Of a stretch of DNA of 64,000 nt, positions 1 through 12,594 are shown piece by piece. Each line of letters starts with the position of its first letter. Position 1 is the stretch's first letter. The stretch lies in assembly GCA_964036275.1 (NCBI GenBank), contig OZ038433.1:18420257-18484256 (forward strand), given 5' to 3'. The notes under the pieces were generated by a model that had not been told where the DNA came from, searched no databases, and was given only the letters and a program-made list of their open reading frames with translations. Made by a program: the position numbers and the translations under genes. The DNA comes from Litoditis marina. Taxonomy: Eukaryota; Nematoda; Chromadorea; Rhabditida; Rhabditidae.

Positions 1-32
1 TGTAACAATCAATATTAGAATTCTCTCATTTT

Positions 33-1480
33 CTATAAAAGAGCAATGGGAATGTTCTTTTCTAGTCCATATTCTCGTTTAATGAGTGAATTATTGTGGA
101 GAACTCTGAATATGCGATTAACTGACATTGTTAATGGCCAAGAGTTAATTTTATAGAAACCAACTAGCTGAACAATTCTGTCCTCGAAATCAGTATACAA
201 GCAACATGTTCTAGAAAAACGAATTATTTCCCCAGATATGGTATTTTAACCAGACTTTGGGTCGATATTAGAATGTAACTTAGGGTAACGAAGTACTCTG
301 AGTTTGTATAAGTCAGTTTTATTGTAAAGTGACGTAACAATATGATTTTGGTTCAACTTTATATCCAAGTCAAGAAAATCACATTCCAGCTTAATATCTG
401 CAGTAGGTTCTAAGTTGAGTGTGGGATCAAAAATTAGAGGAATATTTTTTTTGAACTTTTCACAATGATTAGATATATGCAGAACATCGTCTATATATCT
501 ATAACTGTTATTATATTTTCTAGCCACAAAACTTCCTACAGCAGAAATAGTTGACTTCATAAATTTGTACTCCATGAATGACAATGTGAGATCAGCTATT
601 TGTGGGGAGCAATTCGCACGATACCCAACTTTTGTTGATAAACAGAACCAGCATAGTTAACAAAGCTATTGTCAAGTAAGGAACATATCATATAGACTAC
701 TTCGATTTTAGTATAACAATTTCCTGTTCCTGAACTACTTGAGAATTAATTACAATAGTTACCGTTAATGTGTACATAGTTTTGGTTTTTCATACAAATC
801 TCCAATAGTCTATACATGCTTGATTTAACAACACTATGTGGTAAATTTGTAAATAGACTGGTGAAGTCTGCTGAAAATATTCGGGTGTCCAAGTTTGGTA
901 CAATTTTCAGAATATCTTTAACTACTGTGAAACTATTATCAACGGCCCAAAACATCTTGACACCGGTTCTTTCAAATATGACATTGCATAGGTTTTAGAA
1001 ATGCACTCTAATATGTTTTAGGATGATTTGTAAAGTGACAGAAAGTGTTTTTAAACTGCTATGTTTGGCTCCACTCATGAATCTGAACTTTGCAGGTTGT
1101 TTATGCATTTTCGCTATACCGCAAATTAGAGGTAAACTGATATTATCTTCAGAATTTTTTAGGCTGAGTGAGTTATGGATTCGTTCGTGTTCAAGCACTT
1201 GTTGTATGCTGATATTTGATAGTTCGTAGGTAACATTATTCAGATTATTTCTACTCATTTCGTTCTCCATTTGTTGGAGATAGAACTTTGGGCATATAAG
1301 TGCACAATTGCTAGAGGCTTTATTCAAACAGGTAATATTGTATTTTGCTCTCAAAATCTTGAGGTCCGTAAAATCTTTAGCTGATGGTGGCCCAAACTGA
1401 AAACAGTGATATCCAACAATCTTTTCTGGCCATTTTCTAATGTGAATTTTATCGCACAGAAAGTTGTCTAAATTACTCCC
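33..1480 (-). pseudogene. Penelope-like element reverse transcriptase, degraded
   Basis: Reading the minus strand from ~1480 down to a stop near 33 gives successive pieces of one reverse transcriptase. First comes an N-terminal segment (SGSNLDNFLCDK..., ~1475-1360). Then the conserved block ICGIAKMHKQPAKFRF (in 995-1354), the FSADFTSLFTNLPHS block (746-955), the catalytic YRYIDDVL with FLDLDI and TSLYNKTD (246-584), and a C-terminal stretch to ~33. This block order is that of Penelope-like retroelement RTs, with the YxDD box as the active site. The pieces lie in different frames with intervening stops (for example around 590-620 and 960-995), so the copy is dead. No GIY-YIG endonuclease is visible; it would lie left of the window. 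A paralogous N-terminal fragment sits at 58616-58798. Confidence 0.75.
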
Positions 1481-1493
1481 CGATCATGTGGTA

Positions 1494-1670
1494 ATCTTTT
1501 GAAAACGAAAAAGTTGCAAAAATCCCAAAATAACCAGTCGAATTTTTCGAATTTAAATCGAATTTTTATTTGGCATGAAAAGACTGGCAAGCTGCCAGAT
1601 CAGCCGCCGCTCGGCCAGCATGGCTGACTGCTATCGATGGGTGAAACGAACTATACCACGTTTTGCTCAT
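1494..1670 (-). repeat. 5' non-coding segment of the Penelope-like element
   Basis: This stretch, reverse-complemented, matches the region 58360-58700: the same GGCAGCTTGCCAGTC block, the same CTATCGATGG-TGAAACGAAC block, and the same order relative to the RT fragment. It lacks ~200 bp that the other copy has in its middle. It therefore looks like the upstream part of the element whose RT lies at 33-1480. Confidence 0.6.
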
Positions 1671-1867
1671 ACGGACAGAACGTGTACTTTTCATTTAAAA
1701 CATCACGTCTTATTACATTATATCATAATGATTTTTCATCATAGGTGCATCTCGCAGTACTGTTCACGTGTTCCTATATCAAATTTAACGCGAACTATAC
1801 TTCATATATCACGTAACGTACACCACACGTTTCCATTTGTGTTAACTGTCAATCAACTAATCTTCAG

Positions 1868-4800
1868 ATTCGCCCCGAAAACCTCATTAAAGACCGGTCA
1901 ACTCTGAGATTGTTGAACGATAATCTCTGCGGTCGTCGTCTCAACCAAATGGTGTGTGGAAAACCGGCCACTCCACTCAAGGTTGAAGGTAAATAGATCA
2001 AACTAGAAACCAACAGGCGATTAGTCAGGTTTGAAGGTCATGTTCAAGGCACCACAGTGGTCACGTTCAAAGCCAAATTGGTTTCTTACATGGTGGAAAT
2101 AGCAATAAAAGTTAAAATTGAATCAATCGCGAAAGGAGTCATCAAATTAGAAGGCAAAAGTCGCGTAAACGATCACTATGGAATGATGATGTGTGTTCAA
2201 CGTTTACGAAATTATGCATTCAACTGAATCTAAAATCATAGAGACTTATCACTCTGAACGGCCCACAATGCAATGGAGGACGTCGTTATTAACGTCGAGA
2301 GAATCCAAAACGTGGGAAATCGAAATAAGACATTGGGATAATGGAACGGAATATCGAGACATTGGAACATCAGATAAGCAGACTGGGACATTGTAATGGA
2401 AGATTGGACCTTGAAGAATCAGACCCGTGCGGTCCATTTGTCCTGTTGTGTAACTAAAAGAGTGCAGAGAGGTCATAAAAGCAACATAATACAGTCTTTG
2501 AGAATAAGCAACAACATTTCGAAATAGAATGTAATTCGATTACGGATGCACAAATATTCGATATGTTCTGTTGTCAAAACGATTTGGAGAAGAAAATGGA
2601 GTTGGCATAACTGAGTTGAATTAATTTTTACAGTGGCGAAACCCTGTGAAAAAGGCTGGAGTTTCTACGAAGAAACTAAGTCCTGTTTCAAAGTGAGTTA
2701 TATGCCATTGACAGAGAGATCCGAGTGAACAGCCTCCCATCCTGCGTCTTTTCACTTTTTTTCTAATTACTTTCCTTGCTCTTGCTTTCACATCTCGATA
2801 CAACTCCAATAAAATGTGACATATGGAAAGAAAAACCAGACGAAAACAGGCCACCGAAAGTCTTGAAATCTGCCTTCAGAAAAGGTTGGTCCCGCAGGCG
2901 GGGTGTGTGTAATCGTTTCGTAGCAACCTCTTTTTTTCTTTCTAATTACTTTTTTTCACATGAAATCCAACTACATCTACTATGTTCCATTCCAGCACTA
3001 CGTACGCTCTGCCAACTTCGATGAGGCAAATGCGCATTGCAAGTCGTTTGGCTCTTATTTGGCTTCTATCACAACAACGGGAGAAAGAGAATTCGTTAAA
3101 AGTTGGTGATTTTTCTGTGTACACCATTCAAAATGAAGATGATGAAACAACTTTCACTCCAAATAACCAAACACAATTTAGAACTGATTCAAACGGGACG
3201 CCAGAAACGATTTGAGGACGAAACGACAATTGGATTGAAAGCCTTTCCCAAATCGTGCGACTTCAGATGGATGGACGGGACTCCGCTGAACAAATCCATC
3301 GTCTCCTGGAACTACAAGGAGCCGAACTTTTGTGCACAATATCAGTTCTGCGCACAAGTGAGTAAAAATAAGAAACAGATGACAAAAACATTTAATGAAA
3401 ATGAACGGTTCTTGTCCGTCTGGAGTAAACAGCAAGCCATCGTCAGCGATCATGACTTTACAGGTTCAAGGATGAGAATTACAAGCCTAATATAGGCTAA
3501 ATTCGGGAGAATGTAGGGAATTTAGAAATGCTAGAAAAAAACCGGGTTAGGCTTGAAAAGGCTAAATCAGGTGTCGACAAGCCCAATTTGGTTCATTTCT
3601 AGCAATTCTGAACTTCCAATATTTTCTGGATTTAATTTATTTTAGGCTTATGATTTTCACCTGAGATCTAAGGCTTGTAATTTTCACCTGAAGATCTACT
3701 CTCAGTCCCGAAGAAGGAATGAATACAAACCCAAAGGACGGAAAAAACCATTTTCGATATGTGACTTGGGTGAACAACTGATGACATAGTTTAGATTGAT
3801 GTGCCTAGTATTTGGAGAGCTGGACCACTCGGCATTTTGGACGACTCTACATGTAGCAGAAGATACAATAAACTGTTATGCAAGAAAAACGCCACCGTTG
3901 AAGGTGAGCTCGGTTATTAACAATTAACTTGCAAAACGAAGTTCAAGTGGTTCGCAGTAAAACCAGGTATCAGTACAACAGAGAATACATTCACGTACAT
4001 ACTATACTAGAAGTAACATGAATAGTCACGTAAAACTAGCATTCTAATGAGGCATTGTGCGTGGCACGTTTCTCAGTTCTGATGTGTTTAACATGTTTCA
4101 CGTGACTGTGCAATCGAATATTAGTGTAACCTCCGTTTTATCAAACATAATCAAGCGCCCTCAAACTTCTGGCGGCGTAGCAATCCTTCCAACCTCATGA
4201 GGAGCTCACATGAGTTTCAGATGAGTTACCTCATGAGCTACTCGTGAAGTCTCAATGTTGTAGCATAGCAATCGATAAAATCTTATGAGAAGCTAGTGCC
4301 AATACCTCATGAGGTGATCTAATGAACTTTTGTGGGAATTGCTACGCCACCTGGTATCCCACGGGACACCAGATTGACATAAAAGTACGCAAAGCAAAGA
4401 CACAGATTGTGATAAAACTGCCAAAATTTCTAGCAGACGTTTGGACCGTCTTCAGGCCTCCGGGTCAAAAGACTATCGGGTGAACCAACCGCAACGCACA
4501 GCCACCAAAATGTATGATGCTGATTTATTAAGCAAATGGGAGCGTAAAAACTGTGAAAATTGGAATGGAAAAGTAAGAAGAAATAAAAAGTTGAGACGCG
4601 GCGATGAAGAGTACAGTCACAGAATGGAATATGAACACAATGCAGTAACGAGTACCGTAATACGATGTATACATAGTAGTTGTCACGAGAGTACAATCAG
4701 GAACTGAACAAGGTGTAACACATGTACTACAATGAATGGTTATCAACAGACACGCTCAGTTCAGAACCTAGTTATGAAAAAGTAGGACAGGCAGTAAATG

Positions 4801-7800
4801 AGATGCAGTGAAGACCGCATGAGCGAAATATTTCCTAGTCAAAATTCAAAAATACTCTGTGTGAAGTAGATGCGCAAGGTGTATTCGAAAAGCACTGTTT
4901 AAAATGTAATACTCAGCACAGCACAGTCAAATTCATACCCGTCGGGTGCGTTGCGGTCGCGTCTCGGTTTGATTGGATCAATCGATGATTACACGAAGCC
5001 AACACCGCTTTGAGCCAGACGTGGTTTTTATCTAAATGTCGTCGGAACCCCCTCTACATTCACTCGCCCTAACTGGGGTACTTTGTGCAATGCCTCTGAC
5101 GGATCAGTTTTCAGAGAAAGTGGTGTGCAAAAGCGGTTGGGTCCGTTTGGAAGGAACAGCTACTTGTATTGAGGTAATATTGTCGTTGAATAATCATCAT
5201 TAGCAAACAGTGAGTAAACGATGTTGTCCTAATGAGGGGACGTTTTAATTGAACTGTACAGAGAGGCTGCTGTTTTTGAATTATTGAAAATTTCTCCCGA
5301 ATTTTTTTTTCGTATTTTGTGGCTGCCAATCACGTGTTCCATCTTTGTGTTTTCAGGACAGAACGAATCCAAGAAAAAACGTCAAGAATCCAGGTATATA
5401 TTTTATACCCATATTTGTGGTAACACGAAATAGTAGTTCAATGACTTTTATGCATACCAATTTATCTCTATAACACAAATACGTTAAATGGTAGGTAACA
5501 AGACTCAAACTGTTCAAAATTACTGACATTATTCAAGAGACACACGTTTTGCTTGGTCTTCATTTTTACGCTGCTTATCATCTACCTCAAGTGTTTGGTT
5601 TTTAGATGAGATGCTGAAATCAAAATGTTTGGCACTGTCGAAGAGATCGTATTTTGACGAAGCCACTGTGAGTATGAAATCCATGTAATTAACATCTATA
5701 TCAGCTTTACTATTCCTGATGCTCCAACCTTGCTTTACTAAAAATAATCTGAATATCGACAAATAGTAAAAAGTTATTTTTTTGGACAAAATGCATTTGT
5801 ATCAGTATAATGTTTTGAGTCGTGTAGTTGTAGATATTGGTTCAGTAAAAAAAACAATAAAAAAATAAAAACGTTCATACCCTGAAGCAGTGCTATAACT
5901 AGACAATTATATTCTTTTTTCATAAGAAATCGATGATCTTGTTTCAGTCTCGGTGTTTTGTGAAATCAACGGATTGTTATTCGATTGTCTATCCTGAACA
6001 GCTGATAAGAAATCCAGATTATTATCAAATACGGAGAGAACTTGAATCAGTATTGCTTCTGGTAGGTTTTCACATTTATAAACGAGTTGAAACACTCATA
6101 TGTGTTGGTGAGAAAGTAAACAAAACTCAATCTGAGAAGCTGGTTTCCGCAGTTATTTGCTTGCGGAATCAAACATTTCTAATGAAACAAAGTTTAGTAC
6201 TGTATAAAACAAATTCACATGTTGTGACGCTTTCTGAAATGAACCTGAAATGAACCTTTCTGAATGAATCAGGGTCGAAACAATTTTGAGTGGCATCTTT
6301 CACTAAGCACATCTTCCCATAATAAATTTCCAGGATAGATCCTCTCAATTATGTGTATTCGGCAGAGAAGAACGATGCAGAACGAATGAAAAACTACGGG
6401 GTGGACGCTGTTTCTGGTTGTCTTCTGAAAAAGGTGCTTCAGAGTTTTCGAGTAACAACTATTGAGGTTGTAAGTTTTTATTGGGCTGAAACAATTGCAT
6501 GGTTATTGGAGAATTCTGTTTCATGCTTTATTATGATGACATGTCACTTGAATTTGAATGCTGCAGAAGCTCAATGAGTCCGGGGAAACCATGAATTGGT
6601 GGAAATTATCGCAGTTGGAGCTATTTTTTATAGTATTTTCAATTTCAAATATGACTGTTACCTCAGAAAAACGATACGTTTCTGTTCTAATTGTTTCAAA
6701 AAAATTATGAATTCAGGCATTATGTTCTGAATCTCGCAGAAAAAAAAAGATTTTGTATCAGACCGGTCATTGATTTACAATTAACTAGTCTTCTGTAAAG
6801 TTGAACAATTGTGCAAAACCTCTTCACCGAATCAACAGAAAAATAGTGAACTGTTCATACTGTTACAACAAAGAGTAACTACACCTTTTGCAGGTTCTTG
6901 GTCTTCTGCTTCGAATGACTGTCAGAAAAATGAAGGAACACTGTTCGTCCCCCACGATGACAGAGACATGCAAACGGTTTTGAGTGAGTATACTTAGGGG
7001 CTGTTTCTCTGCCTACCAACCATCTCACTTTATTAGGAATATCTCAATTTCTAACCAATAATATTACTTTCTGACAAAACATCTTAAAATGTGATATCTT
7101 CCGAACCGGGATTGACACAGACACAGACACAGACACAGACACAGACACAGACACAGACACAGACACAGACACAGACACAGACACAGACACAGACACAGAC
7201 ACAGACACAGACACAGACACAGACACAGACACAGACACAGACACAGACACAGACACAGACACAGACACAGACACAGACACAGACTCAGACACAGACACAG
7301 ACACAGACACAGACACAGACACAGACACAGACACAGACACAGACACAGACACAGACACAGACACAGACACAGACACAGACACAGACACAGACACAGACAC
7401 AGACACAGACACAGACACAGACACAGACACAGACACAGACACAGACACAGACACAGACACAGACACAGACACAGACACAGACACAGACACAGACACAGAC
7501 ACAGACACAGACACAGACACAGACACAGACACAGACACAGACACAGACACAGACACAGACACAGACACAGACACAGACACAGACACAGACACAGACACAG
7601 ACACAGACACAGACACAGACACAGACACAGACACAGACACAGACACAGACACAGACACAGACACAGACACAGACACAGACACAGACACAGACACAGACAC
7701 AGACACAGACACAGACACAGACACAGACACAGACACAGACACAGACACAGACACAGACACAGACACAGACACAGACACAGACACAGACACAGACACAGAC

Positions 7801-9428
7801 ACAGACACAGACACAGACACAGACACAGACACAGACACAGACACAGACACAGACACAGACACAGACACAGACACAGACACAGACACAGACACAGACACAG
7901 ACACAGACACAGACACAGACACAGACACAGACACAGACACAGACACAGACACAGACACAGACACCGACACCGACACAGACACCGACACAGACACAGACAC
8001 AGACACAGACACAGACACAGACACAGACACAGACACAGACACAGACACAGACACAGACACAGACACAGACACAGACACAGACACAGACACAGACACAGAC
8101 ACCGACACAGACACAGACACAGACACAGACACAGACACAGACACAGACACAGACACAGACACAGACACAGACACAGACACAGACACAGACACAGACACAG
8201 ACACAGACACAGACACAGACACAGACACAGACACAGACACAGACACAGACACAGACACAGACACAGACACAGACACAGACACAGACACATACACAGACAC
8301 AGACACAGACACAGACACAGACACAGACACAGACACAGACACAGACACAGACACAGACACAGACACAGACACAGACACAGACACAGACACAGACACACAT
8401 TTGTTCTACGTTCATATGGTCAATGAAAAAACTATGAATATGTTATATTGTTGTTAATTGGCGTTTTAATTTCAGACTATATGTCATCCGAATTCCCGGA
8501 CGGCCTGGCCGTTTGGATCGGACTTGTGAAAACGGACAATTGGAACACGATTGACGGATCAAAGCTGGATTATGTCAGATGGATACCACAGAACATAGGT
8601 AAGTCAAATGGGTAGTATTCAAAAATGTTCTCACTACCGGTCACTTCATTCTTTTTCGTAAGCTGTCACTTTTTCTATCAGTGTAACAGAACGAACGGTG
8701 ATGAAATGAAATCGCCTAGCTTCGCTTGGAACTTCCGAATGGTTTTGCTTTTCTTGTATTCAAATTTTTAACTCACAATTCCACAATTATTCTATTCTAT
8801 TCTACTTCTACTTTTTTCTGAGAACAGAACACGAGATTTGTACAGGTACCCTGGGCTCTTCTGTGTCGGCCGCTCTATTTCTGAGTGGAAAACCAGCTGA
8901 ACATCATGGCTCCTTCAATGGTTACATGCAGGTCGAGAACGATGGATCCAGGTAAAACAACAATTTTAAGGAGTGACCATCACTTTAGATTGATCTCGTA
9001 ACTGGCCACAAATTCGCATTGTTTCCAGAGAGTTTCCTTTAAAAGAAGCTTAGTTTCTGATCAGATTTTTAAGAACATACAAATGTGCTAAGCCATTGTT
9101 ATGCTTAGTTTTCAATTCGTTCGCATTAGTTAAGGGCCTTTTACTCAACGTTACAGAACATTTTGAGACTGGAAAAATTAACTTTCAAAAGTTTCTAGGA
9201 TACTACGAGAATATGGTTCAAGAACGAAATACCTAACTCTGAGTGGTTTCTGATAATTCGTACAAGTTAAACGCTGCCTTAAGGTTTCCCTGTTATACAG
9301 AGGGGTCATAATTGCCGTAATGCGAACTATAGTTTCCCGAAGATTAAGTAAAAATTAGTTGATAATTTATTTGTTGCTTTTGCTTCTTATTTGTTGCTTC
9401 CAGTTTCCTTGGATTATGCAGTCGTTGA
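1868..9428 (+). CDS. C-type lectin (multi-CTLD) gene, copy A, 5' end missing
   Basis: Spliced exons read from the sequence: 1868-1988, 2634-2692, 2996-3101, 3182-3357, 3795-3903, 5115-5173, 5948-6061, 6334-6433, 6894-6983, 8476-8598, 8828-8951, 9404-9428. All junctions keep frame and the sum is 1206 nt with a single terminal TGA. The first exon is the tail of one CTLD (two Cys). Exons 2-5 form a complete CTLD with paired Cys, IGL, WMDG and EPN, the EPN being the usual Ca/mannose-type motif. Exons 6-12 form another CTLD with VWIGL but PQN where EPN would be expected, ending FLGLCSR. So CTLD1 may bind sugar, and CTLD2 probably lost canonical Ca-dependent binding. Donors at 3102 (GTTGGT) and 6434 (GTGCTT) are weak but conserved in copy B. 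No signal peptide or start codon is visible: the CTLD exons that precede 1868 in copy B are absent, and Penelope DNA lies there instead. Likely secreted or surface lectin by family; expression unknown. Confidence 0.85.
4009..4130. repeat. MITE, CACGTG-ended family
   Basis: A ~120 bp element with inverted ends (AGTCACGTAAAAC ... GTTTCACGTGACT-like) in a lectin intron. Related copies, in both orientations, lie near 45270-45388, 52440-52600, 55430-55520, 55930-56055, 57297-57400 and 60660-60780. A shared interior block reads CTAATGAGGCATTGTGC or its complement. Confidence 0.6.
4169..4354. repeat. MITE, GGCGGCGTAGCAATCC family
   Basis: A ~186 bp element with imperfect terminal inverted repeats (CTGGCGGCGTAGCAATCC and the complement of GGAATTGCTACGCCACC). 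The interior is rich in the palindromic word CTCATGAG. The copy at 45430-45615 is orthologous through the duplication, and an independent, reverse-oriented copy lies at 53050-53234. Confidence 0.75.
7115..8395. repeat. (CACAGA)n hexamer array, ~1.28 kb
   Basis: Almost pure tandem hexamer (about 213 units) in the intron between lectin exons 6894-6983 and 8476-8598. A few point variants occur (a T near 7285, several CACCGA units near 7963-7985 and 8101, CATACA near 8287). The equivalent array in copy B spans only ~260 bp. Being 6-periodic it opens long reading frames on both strands that are not genes. Confidence 0.98.
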
Positions 9429-9473
9429 CACCGATCGACAGTCAATTCAACCTCGATCCCTATCGCTGTGTGA

Positions 9474-9479
9474 AATAAA
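9474..9479 (+). promoter_or_regulatory. Poly(A) signal AATAAA of lectin copy A
   Basis: A canonical AATAAA 46 nt after the TGA, conserved in copy B at 51974-51979. It marks the 3' end of the lectin transcript. Confidence 0.8.
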
Positions 9480-9699
9480 AAGTTTATTGAATGTGTATAC
9501 ACAGATAGACTACAGTAAAACATTTAAAACAAAATGATACCAACTACGCCTATTTTGCGTACACTATAGTGCCTTCGATGTGTGGCAACAGCCGGCCGAA
9601 AATTAATACGTGAGTCCTGTCAACGTATTTTGGGGGTATTAACGCGGCCTGCCAAAGAGTTTCACGTGTGTTGTGAGGCCTGCGAATCTATGTTTGGTG

Positions 9700-10597
9700 A
9701 AGTGAGAGATACAGTATGTGCTCGGCACTCTGGGCAGGTACTATAACTAACCTCTCGTGTACAATATCGAGAAGACTAGGACTTTCAGCATCATTCCATG
9801 ATACATGTCGAATGATACAATTTCATGTCTTGCCAGCCTTTTATTTGTATTGTTAATGGGCGAGAAAATGGCTCATTTCGTGAATTTTTTGTTTTATTGG
9901 CTGAAAAATCGTTGAGCCGAAATCGATTTTGAAAAATATTTATCGCTTTCTGTGAGAATTATCGGACACTCTTTAGTGAAGATAGATATACAATTTTCTC
10001 TAAAGAGTTTCATTTTTTTCGATTGATTAAATTTCAAGATCAAAGAAAGTTTTCAGACCACAATCAAATTTTCAATTTGTGTTTATGAAATCGAACCTAC
10101 GATACGAGATTGCTACAGGCTTACTGACTCCAATTGAGAGAACTTATATTTTCATGAATGACGTCTCTAAACATTCTGAAGGTCACATGACGTCATAAAT
10201 GAAAAGTTATTGATTCAAACATGGCTCAAACAGATGACTCAAACATGATTTGAAAAGATTGTCGAAGCATTTGATCAATCAACCATGACACTTAATCTGA
10301 AGTTCTCCTGAAAAAAATCATATTTTCAAGAGGAACGCTGGATACGCTAATCGAACAAGAAATTAAAAATGAAACATGGAACTGAACTGGATATATGGTC
10401 TTCTGGGTCAGATGATGTCATCAGTGGAGTGTGTTGTGCGAAGTCACGTCCAATGTGCTTAGATCCGAACGATTATCGCGCAATGATGAAATGACTTCAC
10501 TATTTCACGTTCACAGTAACTGCGTTTGGGTTGCTGCAACTTCATAATTAATAGGCGTCTCCAGCGTTCCTCTTGAGAAAATGGTTTTTTCCAGAAG
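9700..10597. mobile_element. Interspersed repeat, left member of an inverted pair
   Basis: From AAGTGAGAGATACAGT to TTTCCAGAAG, this ~0.9 kb segment is repeated in reverse orientation at 23503-24462. It starts exactly where homology to duplication copy B stops, so it was inserted at or caused the breakpoint. Inside, CAAGAGGAACGCTGG near 10330 and its complement near 10570 form an internal inverted repeat. No coding capacity is seen, and the superfamily is not recognised. Confidence 0.75.
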
Positions 10598-12075
10598 ATT
10601 TTACAAACAGAACTCAAAATACCACATCTTCTTAAACTAGAATATTCAAAATAATAACAATGGTTAAAATTTAAATTTACTTGAATACAAAATGCACGTC
10701 TATTTTTAATCCTACAAAAGTGGAGAGAGACTGGTTCGTTGGCTTGAACTAGTTAAAACAGTAGTACACACGAACATTAAGAGACTTCCAAGAGATAAAT
10801 TAAGCTCACCAATCTGAAAAATAAACATATACTAAAAATTCGTCCAATACAGAGAAGTTTGTTTCGCAATATGCCCAGTTTGATAACCGCAAATTTTCGT
10901 TCCGTTCTGTTGATAGAAAAAAAACGTTGGAAGAGAAAAAGATAAATATCACCGAGTCCTTACCATTTCTTTTCTGACACCTCTGAACTCACTCGAACAA
11001 CGTATTATCAGACGGCGTAGCGATCTATCTCCCACCTGACAACTCTTATATGAACCTCACTGAGGTGGCGGTCGAAGGAGGTACGAAAGCACTGTGAGAT
11101 ACCCTGAGGAGTTCCACGACAAATTTTCATGTTTTTTGTTGATATTTTCATAGAAGTTTTGAGTTTTGAGTTTATTTTTGTAAGTGAAAAGTTTCATATG
11201 GATTTCATGTTCTGGAAGAGTCCAAGTGATACTGTAGTATATTGGGTTGGTTTGGGGTGTCAGGATGGTAATCGCGACCCAATGAGAACTGTACAGGCGC
11301 GCGAGCGGTCGCGGAGCGGATGATGATTTGAGGGAAAGACAGTCAGTCTTCGAGTTTGAGAGTGTCGTGAGTAGCCTTTGTGGTTTTCTGTGGTATTCGT
11401 TTCTTTGACTCTTTAGTTGTTGGTCTTTCTAGTAGGTTATTGTTCTCTTCTGAGTATCCTCGGATCATGCCTGTCTTTCCTTTCTATTTATTGTACTGTT
11501 TAATATTTTGATATAAATTCTTATATTTGATCTTTGTTTGTGTATTCAAAACTGGAGTATCCTTGTATTCCTATTGATTGTCGTGATTATCGCCTAGTAT
11601 AGTGAGAAGAGCTTGGGGCTTGTCGACCCAGAGCGAGTAGCTGTTGTACGGGCACTGATTGGTTATCAGGTGCAAGGTGCATTACTCAGTTGTAACTTGT
11701 TTCTGTCCTTTCATTTGTATTGTGTTTTCTCAAGAAAACACCGTACCATAGCAACATAAACGTATTGTTGTGTAGAAATGGGAGAGCAGAGGCAAGCCAA
11801 CCTCGACAATACTATAATTTCTAAATACTTCAGAAATGGCTTTACTGATAGCTCGTAGAAGAAAGAAAAATCTGATCTACACAAGGCGGGATCCATTGGA
11901 AGTGTTCGCATCGATAGAGGCATTTATACGCTTGAAATATCGCTTACGTCTTGCCAAACTACAGCGTCTGAGTAATCTCCTTTTACCTTAAATGGAAGAC
12001 CGAAATATACCCGAATGGACGGTGTCTCATAGACTCGAGGTGAATAGAAAGTTTAAACGAAACTCAACATAAATA
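10598..12075. other. Non-coding stretch, no gene supported
   Basis: No conserved coding segment was recognised. A GGCGTAGCGATC word at ~11013 resembles one end of the GGCGGCGTAGC MITE. The GC-rich tract at 11260-11330 and the following T-rich part could belong to an LTR of the gypsy fragment next door, but no matching second LTR was found in the window. Confidence 0.4.
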
Positions 12076-12440
12076 CTAGACTTTCTGACAGCCTCTACGT
12101 TCATGATTATAGTTATTTCCATACCTGCTAAGGAAACCGCAAAGGGTATTATGCCGACCATCTCTGGACTTGATAGTCAAATCAAAACCCATAATGGCGC
12201 ATTGGAATTTTGCCAGCCTTCCAGTCAAGTCGGTGCGATGTAATAATGCCTTGAGAGGAGCATGATCTGTTACAACAGTTACTTTAGCTTGCGCTACATA
12301 CGGATAAAAGTAATTTAAGCCGTAGGCTATTTCTAACGCTTTTAACTCGATAATTGGATAGTTCTTTCCATACTTCGTTAAAGGTCGGCTACAGTATGCG
12401 ATGGCATGTATTTCGTTACAGCCTTTACTTTGTTGTAAAA
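12076..12440 (-). pseudogene. Ty3/gypsy pol fragment: RNase H end
   Basis: Minus-strand translation gives IAYCSRPLTKYGKNYPI, VTVVTDHAPLKALL, TGRLAKFQCAIMGFDL and SRDGRHN. These are the consecutive motifs of a Ty3/gypsy RNase H domain and its connection region. The upstream part (polymerase) is found ~10 kb away at 22207-23047 on the same strand, and the domain start is lost at ~12440. No integrase follows. This is the C-terminal piece of a pol split by nested insertions. Confidence 0.75.
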
Positions 12441-12594
12441 TATATTTCAATATATATTTATTCAACACATTCATGTACTCGACACATAGTACAATTATGG
12501 ACTAATGTATCACATGGTGTTCTCTCAACTTCTTGCCTCATGTGCTTCTTGAACGAGGGAGAGCCAAGGTTCAGAGCGCAAAGGAACAATGTCA

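Larger units (their letters stand above)
1698..9699. repeat. Segmental duplication, copy A
   Basis: The whole block is colinear with 43023-52222: same exons, same introns, same MITEs at equivalent places. The left breakpoint is near 1698 (inside the intron before the CTLD-tail exon). The right breakpoint is near 9699 (downstream of the poly(A) signal), where copy A runs into an inverted repeat element. Main length differences: a long CACAGA array here (7115-8395), and a 2.3 kb transposon only in copy B. Confidence 0.93.

Noticed and set aside
5358..5392. Possible extra lectin exon between 5173 and 5948 (after TGTTTTCAG)
   Set aside because: In either acceptor choice it shifts the following exon into a stop; skipping it gives a continuous CTLD frame in both copies.
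7044..8437. Several ~450-codon open frames (TQ, DT, SV, CL, CV repeats)
   Set aside because: Produced by a 6-bp periodic array in an intron; no start context, no conserved composition in copy B.
11220..11700. Possible LTR of the gypsy element
   Set aside because: No second copy within the window and no convincing TG...CA ends or primer site.
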